Shown here: piece by piece, positions 1 to 11,654 of the stretch | Numbering within the stretch: position 1 is the stretch's first letter | Layout: each line of letters begins with the position of its first letter | From: Coptis chinensis | Taxonomy: Eukaryota; Streptophyta; Magnoliopsida; Ranunculales; Ranunculaceae | Assembly (NCBI GenBank): GCA_015680905.1 | Contig: CM027381.1 | Span: 58,718,501 to 58,782,500 of the forward strand | DNA length: 64,000 nt | Direction: 5' to 3' | Notes under the pieces: model-generated | Databases searched by the model: none | What the model saw: only the letters and a program-made list of their open reading frames with translations | Told to the model about the DNA's origin: nothing | Position numbers and translations under genes: made by a program

Positions 1-199
1 ACCTTTCTCTCCATCTTCTCAAATACCACCTTTGCTATTTTGGAGATTTTCTGGAATCTGCGCGCATTCCGTTCCTTCCATATACTATCAATAGTTGCGT
101 AGAGAAAGATTTTATAAACTTCTCCTACTGATTCATCTTTGTAGATCCTAAGTATCGAAGTCCACTCCTTGTTTGATGTTCTTGAATCTGTAGAAATGC

Positions 200-420
200 C
201 TAGTAGTTGTTTCACTCTAGTGATTACTTCTCTGGAAAATGCACACTCAAAGAAGAGGTGTTCTGAGAATTCGCTGCTACTGTTGCACATGCAGCATGCC
301 GATGAATTTAGGATTTTCCTTTGTACCAACCTATCCTGTGTAGGGATGCTGTTAGAAAATAATTCCAAGTGGTGAAAGAGTGACGGGGCAGTACCCATTT
401 TCCCCATACTAGTTTGTGCC
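200..420 (-). pseudogene. LINE copy 1 zf-RVT (zinc-binding) segment
   Basis: On the minus strand the stretch around 300-235 reads CCMCNSSSEFSEHLFFECAF, the Cys-X2-Cys ... His-X3-Cys arrangement of the zinc-binding domain that follows RT in plant LINEs and precedes RNase H. Plus-strand ORFs over it are shadows. The element continues leftward beyond base 1. Confidence 0.75.
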
Positions 421-679
421 ATCTTTTTTGAGTTAAAGCTTCGTATGCACTGTGGGAGGTGAATAGTCCACTTTAATGTGGCATCTATACAATTTTGTCC
501 TTGATCATATTTTGATTGATGTCTACTGTCAGAATAGTCTCCTTTAAGGATTAGGACTGCAAATTTGTGACTATCGGATTCCAGTCACCATTTGAAATAA
601 GAATGGACACCTTAGTGTCCAGAGGAAAATTCCACTCTGCCAGGGCTTCTGCATCCTCAATCAACGCCGATTTTGTACA

Positions 680-2150
680 CTAGATGTCATGCCATAAAAG
701 GGTATCCTCACCATTTGCTATGGTGTATCTTATAAGCTCTTTTGATGTTTTCTTGGTATTCAAAACACTCCTCCAAGTCCACGAACAATCTCTCGGGGCT
801 TGCATAGACCAAAAGTAGTTTACCTTGGTGTGTTGTTGCCATGTCCAGTCCACCCATATTGTATCTTTTCTAGTGACTAATTTAAAAATCAACCCACAAT
901 ACGCACCCAGATTCCATCTATGCACATTCATTACTCCCAATCCGCCCTCCTCTTTTGGTTGACAGATAGAGTTCCAACTTGCTTGATGGTATCCCCTCTA
1001 TGCATTTGTACCCCTCCATAATAAGTGGGCGCATATACTTTCCACTTGCTCGAGCACTGTCTTGGGTAAGATGAAGGTTCTAGCCCAGTAAGTGTGAAAA
1101 GATAGCAATATTGAGTTAATCAGCTGTGATCTACCTGCATGTGAGAGAAGCTTAGATTTCCCATTGGTGATTTTAGCCGTCACCTTCTCCACTAATGGCT
1201 GACATTCCCTGATATCAAGCTTAGCAAAAATGAAAGGAAGTCCCAGATATCTAACTGGTGGTTTTATCAGTTCTATTCCCAGAATCATTGCCAGTCCCCT
1301 CGCATCCTGATCATTAAGTCCTCCGGCTAATAAAGTTGTCTTGTGTTTGTTAATCTGTAGCCCTGTAGCCCTTCCAAACTCCTCCAGACCTTCTTTAGTA
1401 GCTTGCACCGATCATGCTTCTCCTTTACAAAATATGAGTACATCATCTGCAAAACCAAGATGGGATAGCTGTACCTTCTTGCATTTTGGATAATAGAGGA
1501 TGTCCTTGTTCAATAGCTTCTGTTTTAGCAGAACACAACTGAGCATCTCCATTACTAATACAAACAAGTGTGGGGAAAAGGGATCTCCCTGTCGAACACC
1601 TCTCCCTCCTTAGAAAAATCCTTCTGGTGCTCCATTTATCATGATCGAATAAGAAAGAGTTAAAATGCACATATCAATCCAATTGCACATACTGGCCGAA
1701 AACTAGAATTTCTTGAGTATAGCCTTTATGGAGTCCAACTGATCATGTCATATGCCTTCCTGATATCCAGTTTAATGGTGCATCTGGGAGTACCATTCTT
1801 CCTGTCATACCCCCTGAGTATGTTGTCTTGGATAGATCTGCCAGGAAGGAAAGCCGATTGATTAGTCTGCACTAAATCATTGATGACTAATAACATTCTG
1901 TTTGATATGACTTTAGATATACATTTATAAACAGTGTTACATAACGCAATGGGTCTAAAGTCCTCCACCCTTGAGGGATTGCTAACTTTTGGAATAAGGC
2001 ATAAAAAGTAGCATTGACACCTCTAGGGAATTTACAGAATTTAAAAGCATTAAGGATAGCAGATAAAAAGTCATGACCAACTGTATGCCAAGATCTCTTG
2101 AAGAAAATAAGAGTAAAACCATCCGGTCCCGGTGCTTTATTCTCCTTCAT
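680..2150 (-). pseudogene. LINE copy 1 reverse transcriptase, broken
   Basis: RNA-dependent DNA polymerase for target-primed reverse transcription. Seen in order: KAPGPDGF (start of fingers, about 2130), FRPIALCN and NQSAFLPGRSIQDN (about 1960-1840), the catalytic aspartate in KLDIRKAYD (about 1760), the FADD box (about 1450), then VRYLGLPF and SHAGRSQLINSIL (1250-1100), and a W-rich C-terminal region (940-680). The piece between 1726 and about 1470 is out of frame, and there is a stop just after the FADD segment. At least five frame breaks make it non-functional. The thumb motif ILPKTVLEQVE differs from the other LINEs here, so copy 1 belongs to a different L1 lineage. Confidence 0.88.
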
Positions 2151-2733
2151 ATTAAACAGGGTGTGCTTGACCTCTCAAGTGTGACTTCAGCATCAAGAAT
2201 GGCTTGCATACTATCAGGGATAACATCTGTGACATATAGTTGATTATAGAAATCCTCTCCACTTATCTCCCTAGCATTAGACCCCAGTAGCCCATTGTAA
2301 TACTCAACAATTGTTTTATTGACCTTAGGTTGTCCTGTGATTGTAACCCCCTGGGAGTTCTGGAGAGTCCATATCCCACTCTTTGCTTTCTTTTCTTCCA
2401 GAGACTTAAAGAAAAAGGCAGTACATTTATCTCCTTCTAACATCCATTCATTTTCTTGTTGGCTTTTGATTTCGGATATCTCAATACTAGCCAACTCGCT
2501 GTACTGTTGTAGAGCTTCTTTCTCCTTCTGGCCCAAGAGGATCCATGGCCTTTGCTTGTATCTGCCTTTGTATATCATACAATACCTCCCTCGCTTGCTG
2601 CACACTGGTATGTAAGTTTGAAATTTTTCTCCTTGCCCACGGCTTAATTCTTTCTTTGAGAGTCTTTAATTTCTACATAAAAACATACATAGGATTGGAG
2701 AGAATTCTGTCCTGCCAAACCTCTTGCAGGATG

Positions 2734-3512
2734 TCATGAAACTCCTTCTGGTTGATCCAAAAGTTTTTGAATCTGAAAGGTGTAGCCTTGTTGTTCATAT
2801 CTGTCCAGTATAGGATAATTGGAGAGATCATAAATACCATGCAGAAGGAATTCCACTTTCGAGGTTGGATACTCCACGTTCCATGTACTATTTACTAAGC
2901 ATCTGTCTATCTTCGTCATGATTCTTCCTCTACTCTCTACTTTGTTGTTCTAGGTGTAGAAAATCCCATTGTAGTTCAGGTCTAATAGACCAGCATGTTG
3001 CAAACAATCTACAAACTCTTATGCTTCACGTGGATGCATAGGACTCCCGCCAACTCTCTCTCTACAACCTTTGTGATGTTGTTAAAGTCACCTGCTACAC
3101 AAGAAGGAAGTATGACCGAGCCTTGAATGTCCCGTAGATCCCTCCATAAATTCAGCCTGAGAGTTTTTGCATTTCTAGCATATACCACTGTCAAGATAAA
3201 CTCTTCATTTGTTGGCTTGAATCGAACTTTACAGTGTATAAATTGATCAAATTCTTTCAGCTTACTAGCTTCAACCAAATACAGATCCCAACACACTCAT
3301 ATTAGACCAGACGGATCCTTACCATAGTTGTTTGTATGCTCCCATAAAAGACAACAGATGTTCCTAATGAAATCATACTTATTCTCCCTAACTTTAGTTT
3401 CAAGTAAACAAAACATGTTGAGTTTCTTGTCAACTCTCAAACTATTTATTTCTCTAGCCTTCTCTACTTCATTTACACCTCTGACATTCCAAAAGCCCAC
3501 GGATGTAACCAT
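2734..3512 (-). pseudogene. LINE copy 1 AP-like endonuclease, broken
   Basis: Endonuclease/exonuclease/phosphatase-fold enzyme that nicks the target DNA. The N-terminus shows GFWNVRGVN, then LLETKV with the metal-binding Glu (about 3400), GDFNNI (about 3060), and KIDRCLVN followed by DLSNYPIL (about 2900-2830). In active L1 endonucleases the last motif is S-D-H-x-P; here Asp-His reads Asn-Tyr, so the catalytic His is lost. The frame breaks between 3296 and 3297 and between 3009 and 2919. The domain is recognisable but dead. Confidence 0.85.
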
Positions 3513-5024
3513 CGGTAATTCTTATGTTTGGAGCCTCTCGGTCGGCCCCTTGCCTTCTTGCCACTATGACTCTTTGCTAAAGAGCCTTTCTGCTTTTCTG
3601 TGGTCATACCAGTTTCTCCTCCACAATGCTTCCCAGACCTAGTTACCATGCCTGATCTCACAGGTTCTGGAGTGATGGGAACAAGTTCCATGACACTAGT
3701 ATTCCTGACTCTATCATGAAAATATTCCACTTCTCTGTCAGATGTTTCATCATCTGATCTCTCTCTAGTTTCCGGGATAGCCATCAACAAATGAAAACGG
3801 TTGGCTTCCATGTTAAACAGCGTAAAATCATCTTCTTCCGTTCTCGGATTTAAAGGCCCAACACTATCATTCAACAGTACAATAGCTTGTGTCTCTGTCA
3901 TCCCCTCTTTTGTTGCACTTTGATCTACCATGGGTGGTATTGTCCCCATCCCACTGGAATTTTCAGTCTTAACTGCTCCCATAATAGTGCACTTTTGAGA
4001 TGAATTCTCTTGTGAATTACTTGGCCCAGCTTCCATCTCGATTCCACCTCTCGGCCTCCATTCTTTTTCTTAGTTTCTCCTTTTTTAATCTCCTTTTTTG
4101 GCTCTTGGACAATCTCCTGCCATTTACCTGCACTTCCTGTTCCATTGGTTCCTTCCCTCTATTACTAGTCGGGAATTCCACTGTGTTGCTTTGGGTAGTT
4201 GTTCCTGTATTCTTGTTAACTTGTATGCACTCAGAAACAATATGGTCAACAATCTTGTAATGATTACAAAACTTTGGGAGAGAACCATATTGAATGTCCT
4301 GCCATAACTCCACCCCAACCTCAGGTACTATGATGGATATTTTGTTCGGAAGTGGATTTGTTAAATCTATTTCAACCAAAACATTTGCATAGTACCCATT
4401 ATTTCTTTCCATCCACTCGAATTGAGCACCCCAGTCCTCTGCCCAAACTCATCAAAATGTCTACCTCCCAGTATTCAAAAGGCAACCCTGGAAATTTGAC
4501 CCACACAAATCCAGTAGTTTGTTTGTGAGTTTTGCAATTGAAGTTAGGCATCCATTTGCAGAATCTCACCATTTGTCCTTGAAGCTTCCATGGGCCACCA
4601 ATGTAAATCTTATTGTGGTCTGCCTCATTGTTGAACTTGAACAAGATATAACCTTTTCCCAACGGTGAGATCTTTACGGCCTCAGTTAAACCCCACTCAT
4701 TGCTAACTGCATATCTGAGCGTGTCTAAGTTGGTGAATTTATACATTCTCGCAATCAAAGCATACTTGCAGGCATCAATTCCTCTCTCCACCGAAGCTAA
4801 TTGAATTTTGACCGCTGGGTTGTCACCTTTTCTCGTCGGTACAGGTAGAGAGGCAACATCCACAGTTTGCTTCAGTCTCCTTCGAGCTTTGTCAACATAT
4901 GATTCTTTATTTGCCTCCACCGTATTATTGTTGTTGTTGTTGCCTTGCCTTGAATCCACCTCACTACTCGCAGGAAACCTCATCTGATGTCTACCCGACC
5001 CTAATCCAAATGGAATCGCATCCA
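3473..5024 (-). pseudogene. LINE copy 1 ORF1 protein (DUF4283-type RNA-binding plus zinc knuckle)
   Basis: Nucleic-acid-binding ORF1 of a plant L1. The open frame extends upstream to 5247, but I place the start at MDAIPFGLG (5024), since upstream residues look like untranslated leader. After a basic stretch (RRRLKQTV) comes a DUF4283-like fold (SPLGKGYILFKFN, GGPWKLQGQMVRF, TTGFVWVKFPGLPFEYW). The frame shifts near 4410, continuing as NGYYANVLVEIDLTNPLPN and a zinc knuckle with the second Cys replaced by Tyr (C-N-H-Y-x4-H-x4-C). A second shift near 4030 leads into an acidic C-terminal half with a basic KKARGRPRGSK tail. Confidence 0.8.
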
Positions 5025-5249
5025 TTTTGTTCCTTGCAAGAGAGCAAGAGAGTTTGAAATCTTTTGTTTCTTGTTTCTTCGAACTCTCACTGTATGCAGT
5101 AGAGGATAAACGATTTGTTTCTACTAATAAACTTGCATTGTCGACAATGGAGGATTTTACTACTAATGGAAAAAAAAAGCGAAAGAACAAGATAAGAAAC
5201 ATACGAAGGGTTTTTTGTATGCTATTATTGGTAAGAAAAGGTGGCACCA

Positions 5250-5778
5250 GATCAAGACATCGACTTAAGTTATCTCACTCCATGTTGTTCCTAAAACTGT
5301 CCCCATTTTTAAGTTTCAAGTTTTCTTCACCATTTCATATGTTACCCACGATTAGATTTGAGTTTTTCCTAGATCATTAGATAGCATTCTTCATGCTGAT
5401 CATTTTCATAGCTCATTCACAAAAATCGGATCGCTAACGAATCGGGTATCTTAGTTTTAAGTTTACGAGGCATCATGACAGAATGGGTATTATTGAAAAG
5501 ATTTGGGCTTGGGCCAAAAATCATTTTTCCACCCAACCCACGATATTTACACTTCACCGACCATCCCATTTAAATTCGCACACCGGCCTATCACTTCATC
5601 TTCCTAACCAAAATTAAACCTGTCCTAAATCAATCCCACGACTTAGCTTATCAGAAACTAAATTCAAGCGCGCCCCGCGCTTCCTCCATCAAAACAGACC
5701 TTCTCCAAAATTTTACAGCACCTTCCCCTAATCATCCCCTACTTATACCCCTACCCATATTCAAAATCCAACCTACCA
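5250..5778 (+). other. Leader of the plus-strand class B gene
   Basis: No gene. From about 5390 the sequence matches the region upstream of the class B copy at 30.7-30.6 kb (reverse strand): a shared block beginning GATCATTT, then CATTC, then CAAAAATCGGA. A weaker match lies near 61.26 kb. A GC-rich patch, GCGCGCCCCGCGCTT, sits at about 5669-5683, roughly 100 bp before the ATG. This resembles the GC-rich motifs that precede the other ORFs of this element family. 5250-5390 is unassigned AT-rich sequence. Confidence 0.5.
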
Positions 5779-6852
5779 ATGGCCCGACTAGTAAAAATCA
5801 CGCCGGAATTCACATTTAACGTGGAGATATTCCAGCCATTCTACGGTACGGATATGCGTGCTAAAGGGTAGGATAGAATGTGGTACTCCACTGAAGAGTA
5901 CTACCATAAGGATTTGGTGTTGAAGTTTTATCGGAATAAGAGGATACTTCCTTTAGGGAGGATGTTTGTGGATTTGGACGGAGTTCACATGGATGTGACT
6001 CATGATTTGCTTGCTACCATCACTGGGATACCCGCTAAATAGGTCACCTTGACCTTACAGAGATCCCAGTTTGATGGAGTGCATCAGTTGATAATAGAGA
6101 TGCTGCTTGAGGGTCGATACAATGATCGTTCTCACTGTGCCAAGCAACAGTTGCTTAGGATTAACCAGCTGGCTGTGACGCAGTGGCTAGGAAAGAACCT
6201 CTGTAGCACTACGAAGCCGAGTGACATCAGCTTGTCATTCCTGCATGTTCTTTGGGTTCTGTAGAACCGGAGGTATGGTATTTGCCTCATGGATTTTATA
6301 CTTGAAGAGCTTATGGCTGTAGGCCTGAGCACTGCACCCCTTCCTGTTTTAGTTACTATGATTATGTTATCTTGGGGCTGCATGCCTGAGTCACCTAGGA
6401 CTCATATTAAGCTTCACTCAAATGCAAAGGCGTATAGTGATTGTGTCCAAAGGCATTGGACAATGCCTAAAGAGAGAGCTGATGGTATGGATCAGGATGA
6501 GGATGAAGATGAATATCCTGTTTGTTTTGCTGAGAATGCTATGGATCGTGCTAATTCTGATTTTGCACATTTTTCACTACTCCATAACGGGATGCGTATG
6601 CTTTATGAACATTAGCAAAACCTAACTACGCTCTATGAATCGATACAAAAGCGTCAGCATAGAGCATAACATTCGAACCATAGCCGATAACCATGCCGAC
6701 ATGCTTAATTCGATAGAGAACATAGAAGAGGCGCATGCAGCTTTTCAGGCTGAAGTCTTGAGAAGTTTGCCCCAGCTAGGAGGTTCGCCTTTTCTTCTGA
6801 CTTTCGACGTGAGCGTCGTCGTCATCTTTCGTCTGATCTTTAGCCTTTAGCG
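5779..6852 (+). pseudogene. Class B retroelement accessory ORF, copy B1
   Basis: Starts at ATG 5779 (MARLVKITPEF) and aligns with the minus-strand copies B2 (30173-28925) and B3 (60912-59862). Shared features in order: an N-terminal IFQPFYGTDM-type segment, WYSTEEYYHKDLV, a VDLDGVHMDVTHDLLATITGIP segment, STAPLPVLVTMI, an acidic run (DEDEDEY), a FSLLHNGMRMLYE block and a helical C-terminus. The order resembles the 'putative plant transposon protein' domain (Pfam Transposase_32, recalled from memory, not searched). In-frame stops at about 5869, 6040, 6262 and 6613, plus a late frameshift, make it a pseudogene. It points opposite to the gag-pro gene beside it. Confidence 0.6.
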
Positions 6853-7670
6853 ACTTCTGTATCGAGGATAACGAAATCAGCAGGATAGTAGAAATCCTGA
6901 ACCTTCACAAGCACGTTTTCCACTACACCCTTAGGATACTTGATAGACCTATAAGCTAATTACAACATCATTTTTGTAGGTTGCATCTCCTGTAGACCTA
7001 TTTGTTTACATAAATAATAAGGGAGTAAGTTAACACTCGCCCCCAGGTCTAATAAAGCAGTGGTCGTGTGAGTATCCCCTAAGGTGCATGGTACAGTAGG
7101 ACCAGGGTCCTTGTACTTAATAATATCATTGTGTTCCGTTAAAGTTGGAAACTGTTCAATTAAAAAGGCGTCTTTAGGAATCTTTGTCTTACGCCTAGTA
7201 GTGCACAACTCTTTGAGAAACTTAGCAAGGTGAGGTAACTTTTTAATTGCTTTAAGAAAAGGCAAGTTTATCGTTAGATTTTTAAAAACTTCCCTAATCT
7301 TATCAAAATTTGTATCCTTGTTTAACATAGCTAATCTCTGAGAAAATGGTGGTTTCTCTCTATATTTAGCATATGGATCAACATGATGTTTAACCTTGGC
7401 TTTCTGTTTCTTAGGTTGTGGTTTAACTGGTACCTCTATAGGGGTAGGCTCTTCAGTTTCTATTTCGGTATCTAGTTCAATATCCGGTGTAGGGACTACT
7501 TGTGGTGTAACTATAGGCATAGTTACATTGTTATCAACCACTCTACCTGAACGGAGAGTGGTGATGGCATTTAGCTCACTTACGTTTGCATTTTCAGTAC
7601 TAGTATTACCATTTATCTCAAAGGCTGTGTTTGTTATTTTAGGATTTGGTATCGCTTGACCTGAAAACAC
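6853..7670 (-). pseudogene. Athila-like retropepsin and gag-pro linker
   Basis: Aspartic protease of a Ty3/gypsy element. The open frame 7670-6960 (236 codons) holds a long acidic/proline linker, the KPPFSQRLA and PFLKAIKKLP segments usual before Athila proteases, then the active site ALLDLGAS at about residue 208. Athila-type proteases use D-L-G instead of D-S/T-G. Past a break at 6960 the same domain continues as RSIKYPKGVVENVLVKV and FYYPADFVILD down to 6853. It stops before the ILGRPFLAT strand seen in the copy near 32.17 kb, so the 3' part of the protease and all downstream pol are missing at the junction with class B1. Confidence 0.85.
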
Positions 7671-9088
7671 ACCTTTTGGTAGTACTTTCTCTTGTGCTAA
7701 CTGCTGTAAGGAAAGTTGGATGGCTTGTAAAATCTATTGTTGGGTTTGCATAAAGGCATCAAAACGATCTAGATGTGGAGGAGTGTTAGCTATAGGTTGT
7801 GTGACAGGAACTATGTCACGTTGATTATTACTGGGTGGATTTTGGTAGTTATTACTTACCGGAACGATACCTATATTAGCATTATAATTATTATTGTTAT
7901 AATTATTATAATTCCTTTGTCCTTGTCCTTGCCTCGGTGGATCTTGGTTGTAATTGTTTGTTGGCCTAACATTTTGGTTATTAAACCTTGGAGGTTATTG
8001 ATTATTTCGCCAACCGAAGTTGGGGTTTTGCCGCCAAGCTGCGTTAGGTTTGCTATTAATGGAACAAACATTATCTTGTTGTGATTGTTGTTGTTCATAG
8101 GCGAGAGGACAATAGGAGTCGGGATGCTCTGGACTCCAACATAAATTACATAGATTAGAGTTGACATTCGTGACGGGGATAAACTTTTGTTGAACAGAAA
8201 TAGCCTCTACCTTTTTAGTGAGAGATTCGATTAAATTTTTAAGTTCAGGATCGGGTTTCATCTCAAAAATACCGGCGGCCTTAACTGTTGTAGAAGAACT
8301 AGCTTTAACGGAGATATCGTCACTACCACCCCAGTTATTATTACGCTTGGTTTGATCTTCTAAAAATTTATAAGCCTCTGAGGCTCCCTTACTGAGGAAA
8401 CTACCCCCATTCGATATGTCAAGCACCTCTTTGTGGTGGTGTAACAGTCTCTTGAAAAAGGCACGAACTAACGTGTTTTTCACGAGGGTATGGTGTGGAC
8501 ACTCTATAAGAAGATCGGTGAAACGATTCCAATCCTCGGAAAATGATTCATGAGGATTCTGTCAAAAGAAATGAATCTTGGAAAGCATTTCATCGGTCTT
8601 CAGTGGTGGGTAAAAATGTTCCATAAATAGTTGAACAAGTTTGGCCCACGAGTCCACGTAATTAGGCTGAGCAGTTAACCAAGACCGCCTTTATCGGCTA
8701 AAGTGAAAGGAAACACCCTTAGTTTAATTTGTTCAAAGACCAACCGTAGGGATGGTGGAATGTAGTAAGGACTTGGTCAATCCGGCGCGATAAAATGATA
8801 AGGTTTTTCATGGTCTAACCCATGAAAAACGGTTAACAAATTAAATATATTTGGGGGGATTCGGAAATCCCCCACTAGGTCTGATAGAACGATGCAAGAT
8901 TTTGGGATCTCGTTCAAGGCTTTGTAAAAGTCAGAGAGAGGAGACTCTCTTTCTTTAGCCATTATTTCAGGTGGAGTGTGTGATATATTAGCTAGAGGTG
9001 TATTGAATGGTATACTAGAAAGGCATGTTTGTTGACGTTGTCGGTTTATTACATTAGGCATTTTTCTTCTGCCTGACCTTAATCTCAT
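7671..9088 (-). pseudogene. Athila-like Gag, element (i)
   Basis: Capsid/nucleocapsid precursor. The start MRLRSGRRKM (9088) is shared with the gag copies starting at 34499 and 38271. The N-terminal part (9088-8777) includes SDLVGDFRIPPNIFNLL; a degraded retrotransposon-gag segment lies between 8776 and 8490 (FPFTLADK and a W-rich stretch recovered in shifted frames). The 8483-7995 piece carries a perfect CCHC zinc knuckle, C112-x2-C115-x4-H120-x4-C125, followed by NPNFGWRNNQ. At least three frameshifts or stops. It lies 580 bp downstream of the primer site of the LTR at 9681. Confidence 0.85.
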
Positions 9089-9665
9089 GCAATGCTAAGA
9101 CCAATCTTAACTAAACACGACAACACTCAAAACAATCCTGATATGCTTGTATAAACCTCTAACATGAGATGCGAGGTGTGGAAGAAAGAAGTACCTGAGT
9201 GCCTCCTTGCTTCGCTTTTGAATAGCATCTTGTATACACGTGCTCAGTGTGTATAACGAGTTAGAAACACTGAATAACTTGAAGTAATGGAAGTTTGAAA
9301 CTAACCTGTGGAAATCGGGCGTTTCCGAAGAGGGCGCGCGTCGCGCTCAGAATTGGCCTAGGTAGGGCGTGGGTCGTGCTACGGTCTGATCGAGAACCAG
9401 TGATTTGGGCGCAGGTGGCGCTCCAAGTTTGCCTATGAAGGGCATGGTCGCGCTCCGTACTTCACTGATGTCCAGTGATTTGGGCACGGGTGGCGCTCCA
9501 ATTTAGCCTACCAAGGGCGCGGTCGCGCTCTTTGTAATCCTGCAAGGAAAATTTCAGTTCTGAAACGGACAATCACAGTTAGAATCAAACAAGGATGGGT
9601 GGGTTTAATGGGACTTTGGAAAAACTAATTATATTAACGAAAACAATTCTAAAGGGAACTTAGAC
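9089..9665 (-). other. 5' leader of Athila-like element (i) with GC-rich repeat motif
   Basis: No gene. Lies between the primer site and the gag start. Between 9331 and 9520 six copies of a degenerate motif, GGGCGYGGGTCGCGCTC on the plus strand, occur at irregular spacing with similar spacers (AATTTGCCTA-like). The motif stands out in otherwise AT-rich sequence and recurs in the leaders at 11.3, 23.2 and 38.5 kb. Confidence 0.7.
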
Positions 9666-9679
9666 GGCAGCGGCGCCAT
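9666..9679 (-). other. Primer binding site, tRNA-Asp type
   Basis: The minus strand reads AATGGCGCCGCTGCCG directly after the LTR end. TGGCGCCG is the tRNA-Asp-complementary start used by Athila-type Ty3 elements. It shows that the LTR to its right is the 5' LTR of a minus-strand element. Confidence 0.8.
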
Positions 9680-9680
9680 T

Positions 9681-11262
9681 TGATTACAGGAAAATGATAG
9701 TTTTACCTACGAATAAGTACGAAACTCAAACGCAAGTAAAACTAAAACTATTTTCGATTAAGGGTTTATCAAAGTTGTTCTACTCTCGATTCTATCGCAA
9801 TAGAGTTGGAGTAAAAGATTCGTTCCACTCCTAGTTCTTTAGAATTCGCGTTTTCTAAGATTACCGGTCCTATCCAAAGTTAATGAGAGTAATGAGGGGA
9901 ATTATACTACGATGCAAATTCAAATACTAAACAAGATACGAATAACGAAATGACGGAAATACTAAGGTTTGAATCTAGATAAAGAATTAGGGAGGATTCA
10001 ATCCACCTTGAATCCAACTTAATAAACTAGCATAGATTGTTGTAATCCAATTCTTACGTTCTTACGATAAGAATTGGTCGTTCTAACCCCTAATCATTCA
10101 TGGCAATCTCTACCAACTAATGACTAGCATGTGAGGAAGTTCAACTCATTCTCATGGCGAATCAACTACCTTCTAGAGTGGAATAGATTCTTACAACTAT
10201 TTCTACACTACACAACTTTCATCAAGGCTTCCTTAAACCCCTCTAATAGAGGTTTAGCTTAGAGTCATTAAACTATCATTTCTCATGGAATTCAAACAAG
10301 ACATCATGTAAAGATTGTAAATTTACTAATTTGATCTAAACAATAATAATCTAATGATTCCAAATGAACTAAAACAAGATTTAAAACTAATTGGAACTAT
10401 AATTATGATTTAACTAATTATCAATTGAAGAAAACCTAATTTATAAATTTGAAACAACTAAAACTTAAACAAGAATTTAATCAATAAACTAAATTAGAAT
10501 AAAATTGAATACTTTATTATGAACTAATATTTGATTCTAAAATAATAATCTACTTGTTCTAACACTAATTAATTGAAAGGTAAAACTAGATCTAAAACAA
10601 GATATAAAACTAATTAATGGAGATTAAAATCTAGATCTAAAATTATTCTCCAATTGCTACCTACTACCTAAAGCTAAGGATTGCTTAAGAGTTAAGTCTT
10701 GTGTGTTTAAATGGAGGAGACCAGATCCACATTTTCGTGCATGGACTGAGGAGCCATGTTTTGGGCCGGAAAATCGAGCCCAAAACCCAATTTCTTCAGT
10801 CCACAGAGCTCTATTCAGCCGGATTTCTCTTCAATAGAATTTTAGTTCACTTATGCTCCTCCGATTGGGTCAAGGCTTGGACCATTGAAAATCTCTTTCC
10901 GATCCGGTTGTTTTGGCATAAGGTAGACCAAATTCCGAGGTATGAGTCCAAAGATATGGTCTTCGGAAGTTCTGCTGACTTTTGTGTGCTGTTTCTGCCC
11001 GCGTTGACATTGACTTTTCCGCTTTGACCGGGCTTTAAAAAGGCTTTTTCTCCTTGAATCTTGGCCTTTAATCACAGAACTTCTTAGCAACCAACCCTTG
11101 CTCTTTTATCTCGCCAAAGTGTTACATTTCTACACATAATTGACTTCAATGCCTGAAATACATAAAAGCACGTAATCAGCATTAACTCTTATTTATTACT
11201 CGCATAATTGGTATAAAAGTATTATTATTAAGGGGTTAAAACTACAGTTTTGGGCTCTTATT
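9681..11262 (-). repeat. LTR type A, 5' LTR of element (i)
   Basis: About 1.58 kb. The minus strand begins TAATAAGAGCCCAAAACTG and ends TCCTGTAATCA next to the primer site; the expected TGATAAG...TTATCA ends are slightly mutated. Related to the LTRs at 24058, 35042 and 38865: shared terminal blocks, an internal 'CTCTAATAGAGG' motif and GGGCCGGAAAATCGAGCCC-like sequence. Plus-strand ORF 10701-11027 and minus ORF 11090-10851 lie in it and are not genes. The sequence right of 11262 is the leader of another element, so this element appears inserted there. Confidence 0.8.
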
Positions 11263-11639
11263 AGGCGCCCTTATGAATAGGCCAAATTGGGCGTGGGTCG
11301 TGCTTTGGTATTTTATTTTTTTTCGTAAATATAAAGGGGCACGGGGCGCGCTTAAGAATAGGGTAAATTGGGTGCGGGTCACGCCTAGGGTGTAATGCAC
11401 AGGGCGCACTATGTAAGGGCAAAATGAGGGTGCGTGCGCACTCTCAAGTAAATAACGAGGGTTGAATTTTTTGTAGTCTTCTCATGGAGGTGCAAGGAGT
11501 TGGTTGCTTAACTCGTTTGCACTAAAATAATAGCATAAATATTTCATAAAATCGTGAACAATGAAAACAATGTTTTGGTGTTGACAATAGTGAACAGTTT
11601 TGATTATTCTAAACACGCAACACGTAACAAAGCAAAATG
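11263..11639 (-). other. Leader of a second Athila-like minus element
   Basis: No gene. Leader next to the primer site of the LTR at 11655, cut on its left by element (i). It carries five or so degenerate copies of the GC-rich motif (GGGCGTGGGTCGTGCT, GGCACGGGGCGCGCTT and similar) between 11263 and 11450. Confidence 0.6.
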
Positions 11640-11653
11640 GCAAGCGGCGCCAT
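11640..11653 (-). other. Primer binding site, tRNA-Asp type
   Basis: The minus strand reads AATGGCGCCGCTTGCC immediately after the LTR end at 11655, the same class of primer site as at 9666. Confidence 0.75.
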
Positions 11654-11654
11654 T

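Larger units (their letters stand above)
1..5250 (-). mobile_element. L1-clade LINE (copy 1), 3' end beyond left edge
   Basis: A non-LTR retrotransposon reads right to left: ORF1 (about 5024-3473), endonuclease (3512-2734), reverse transcriptase (2150-998), then the thumb/connection region and a zinc-finger RVT-type segment (to about 230). The RNase H and poly(A) tail lie outside the window. Order and motifs are those of plant L1 elements. It is dead: ORF1 has a frameshift near 4410, the endonuclease and RT are split by stops and frameshifts, and a catalytic endonuclease motif is changed. The 5' end is placed near 5250 because the sequence to its right belongs to another repeat type; I could not find a target-site duplication. 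Confidence 0.9.
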
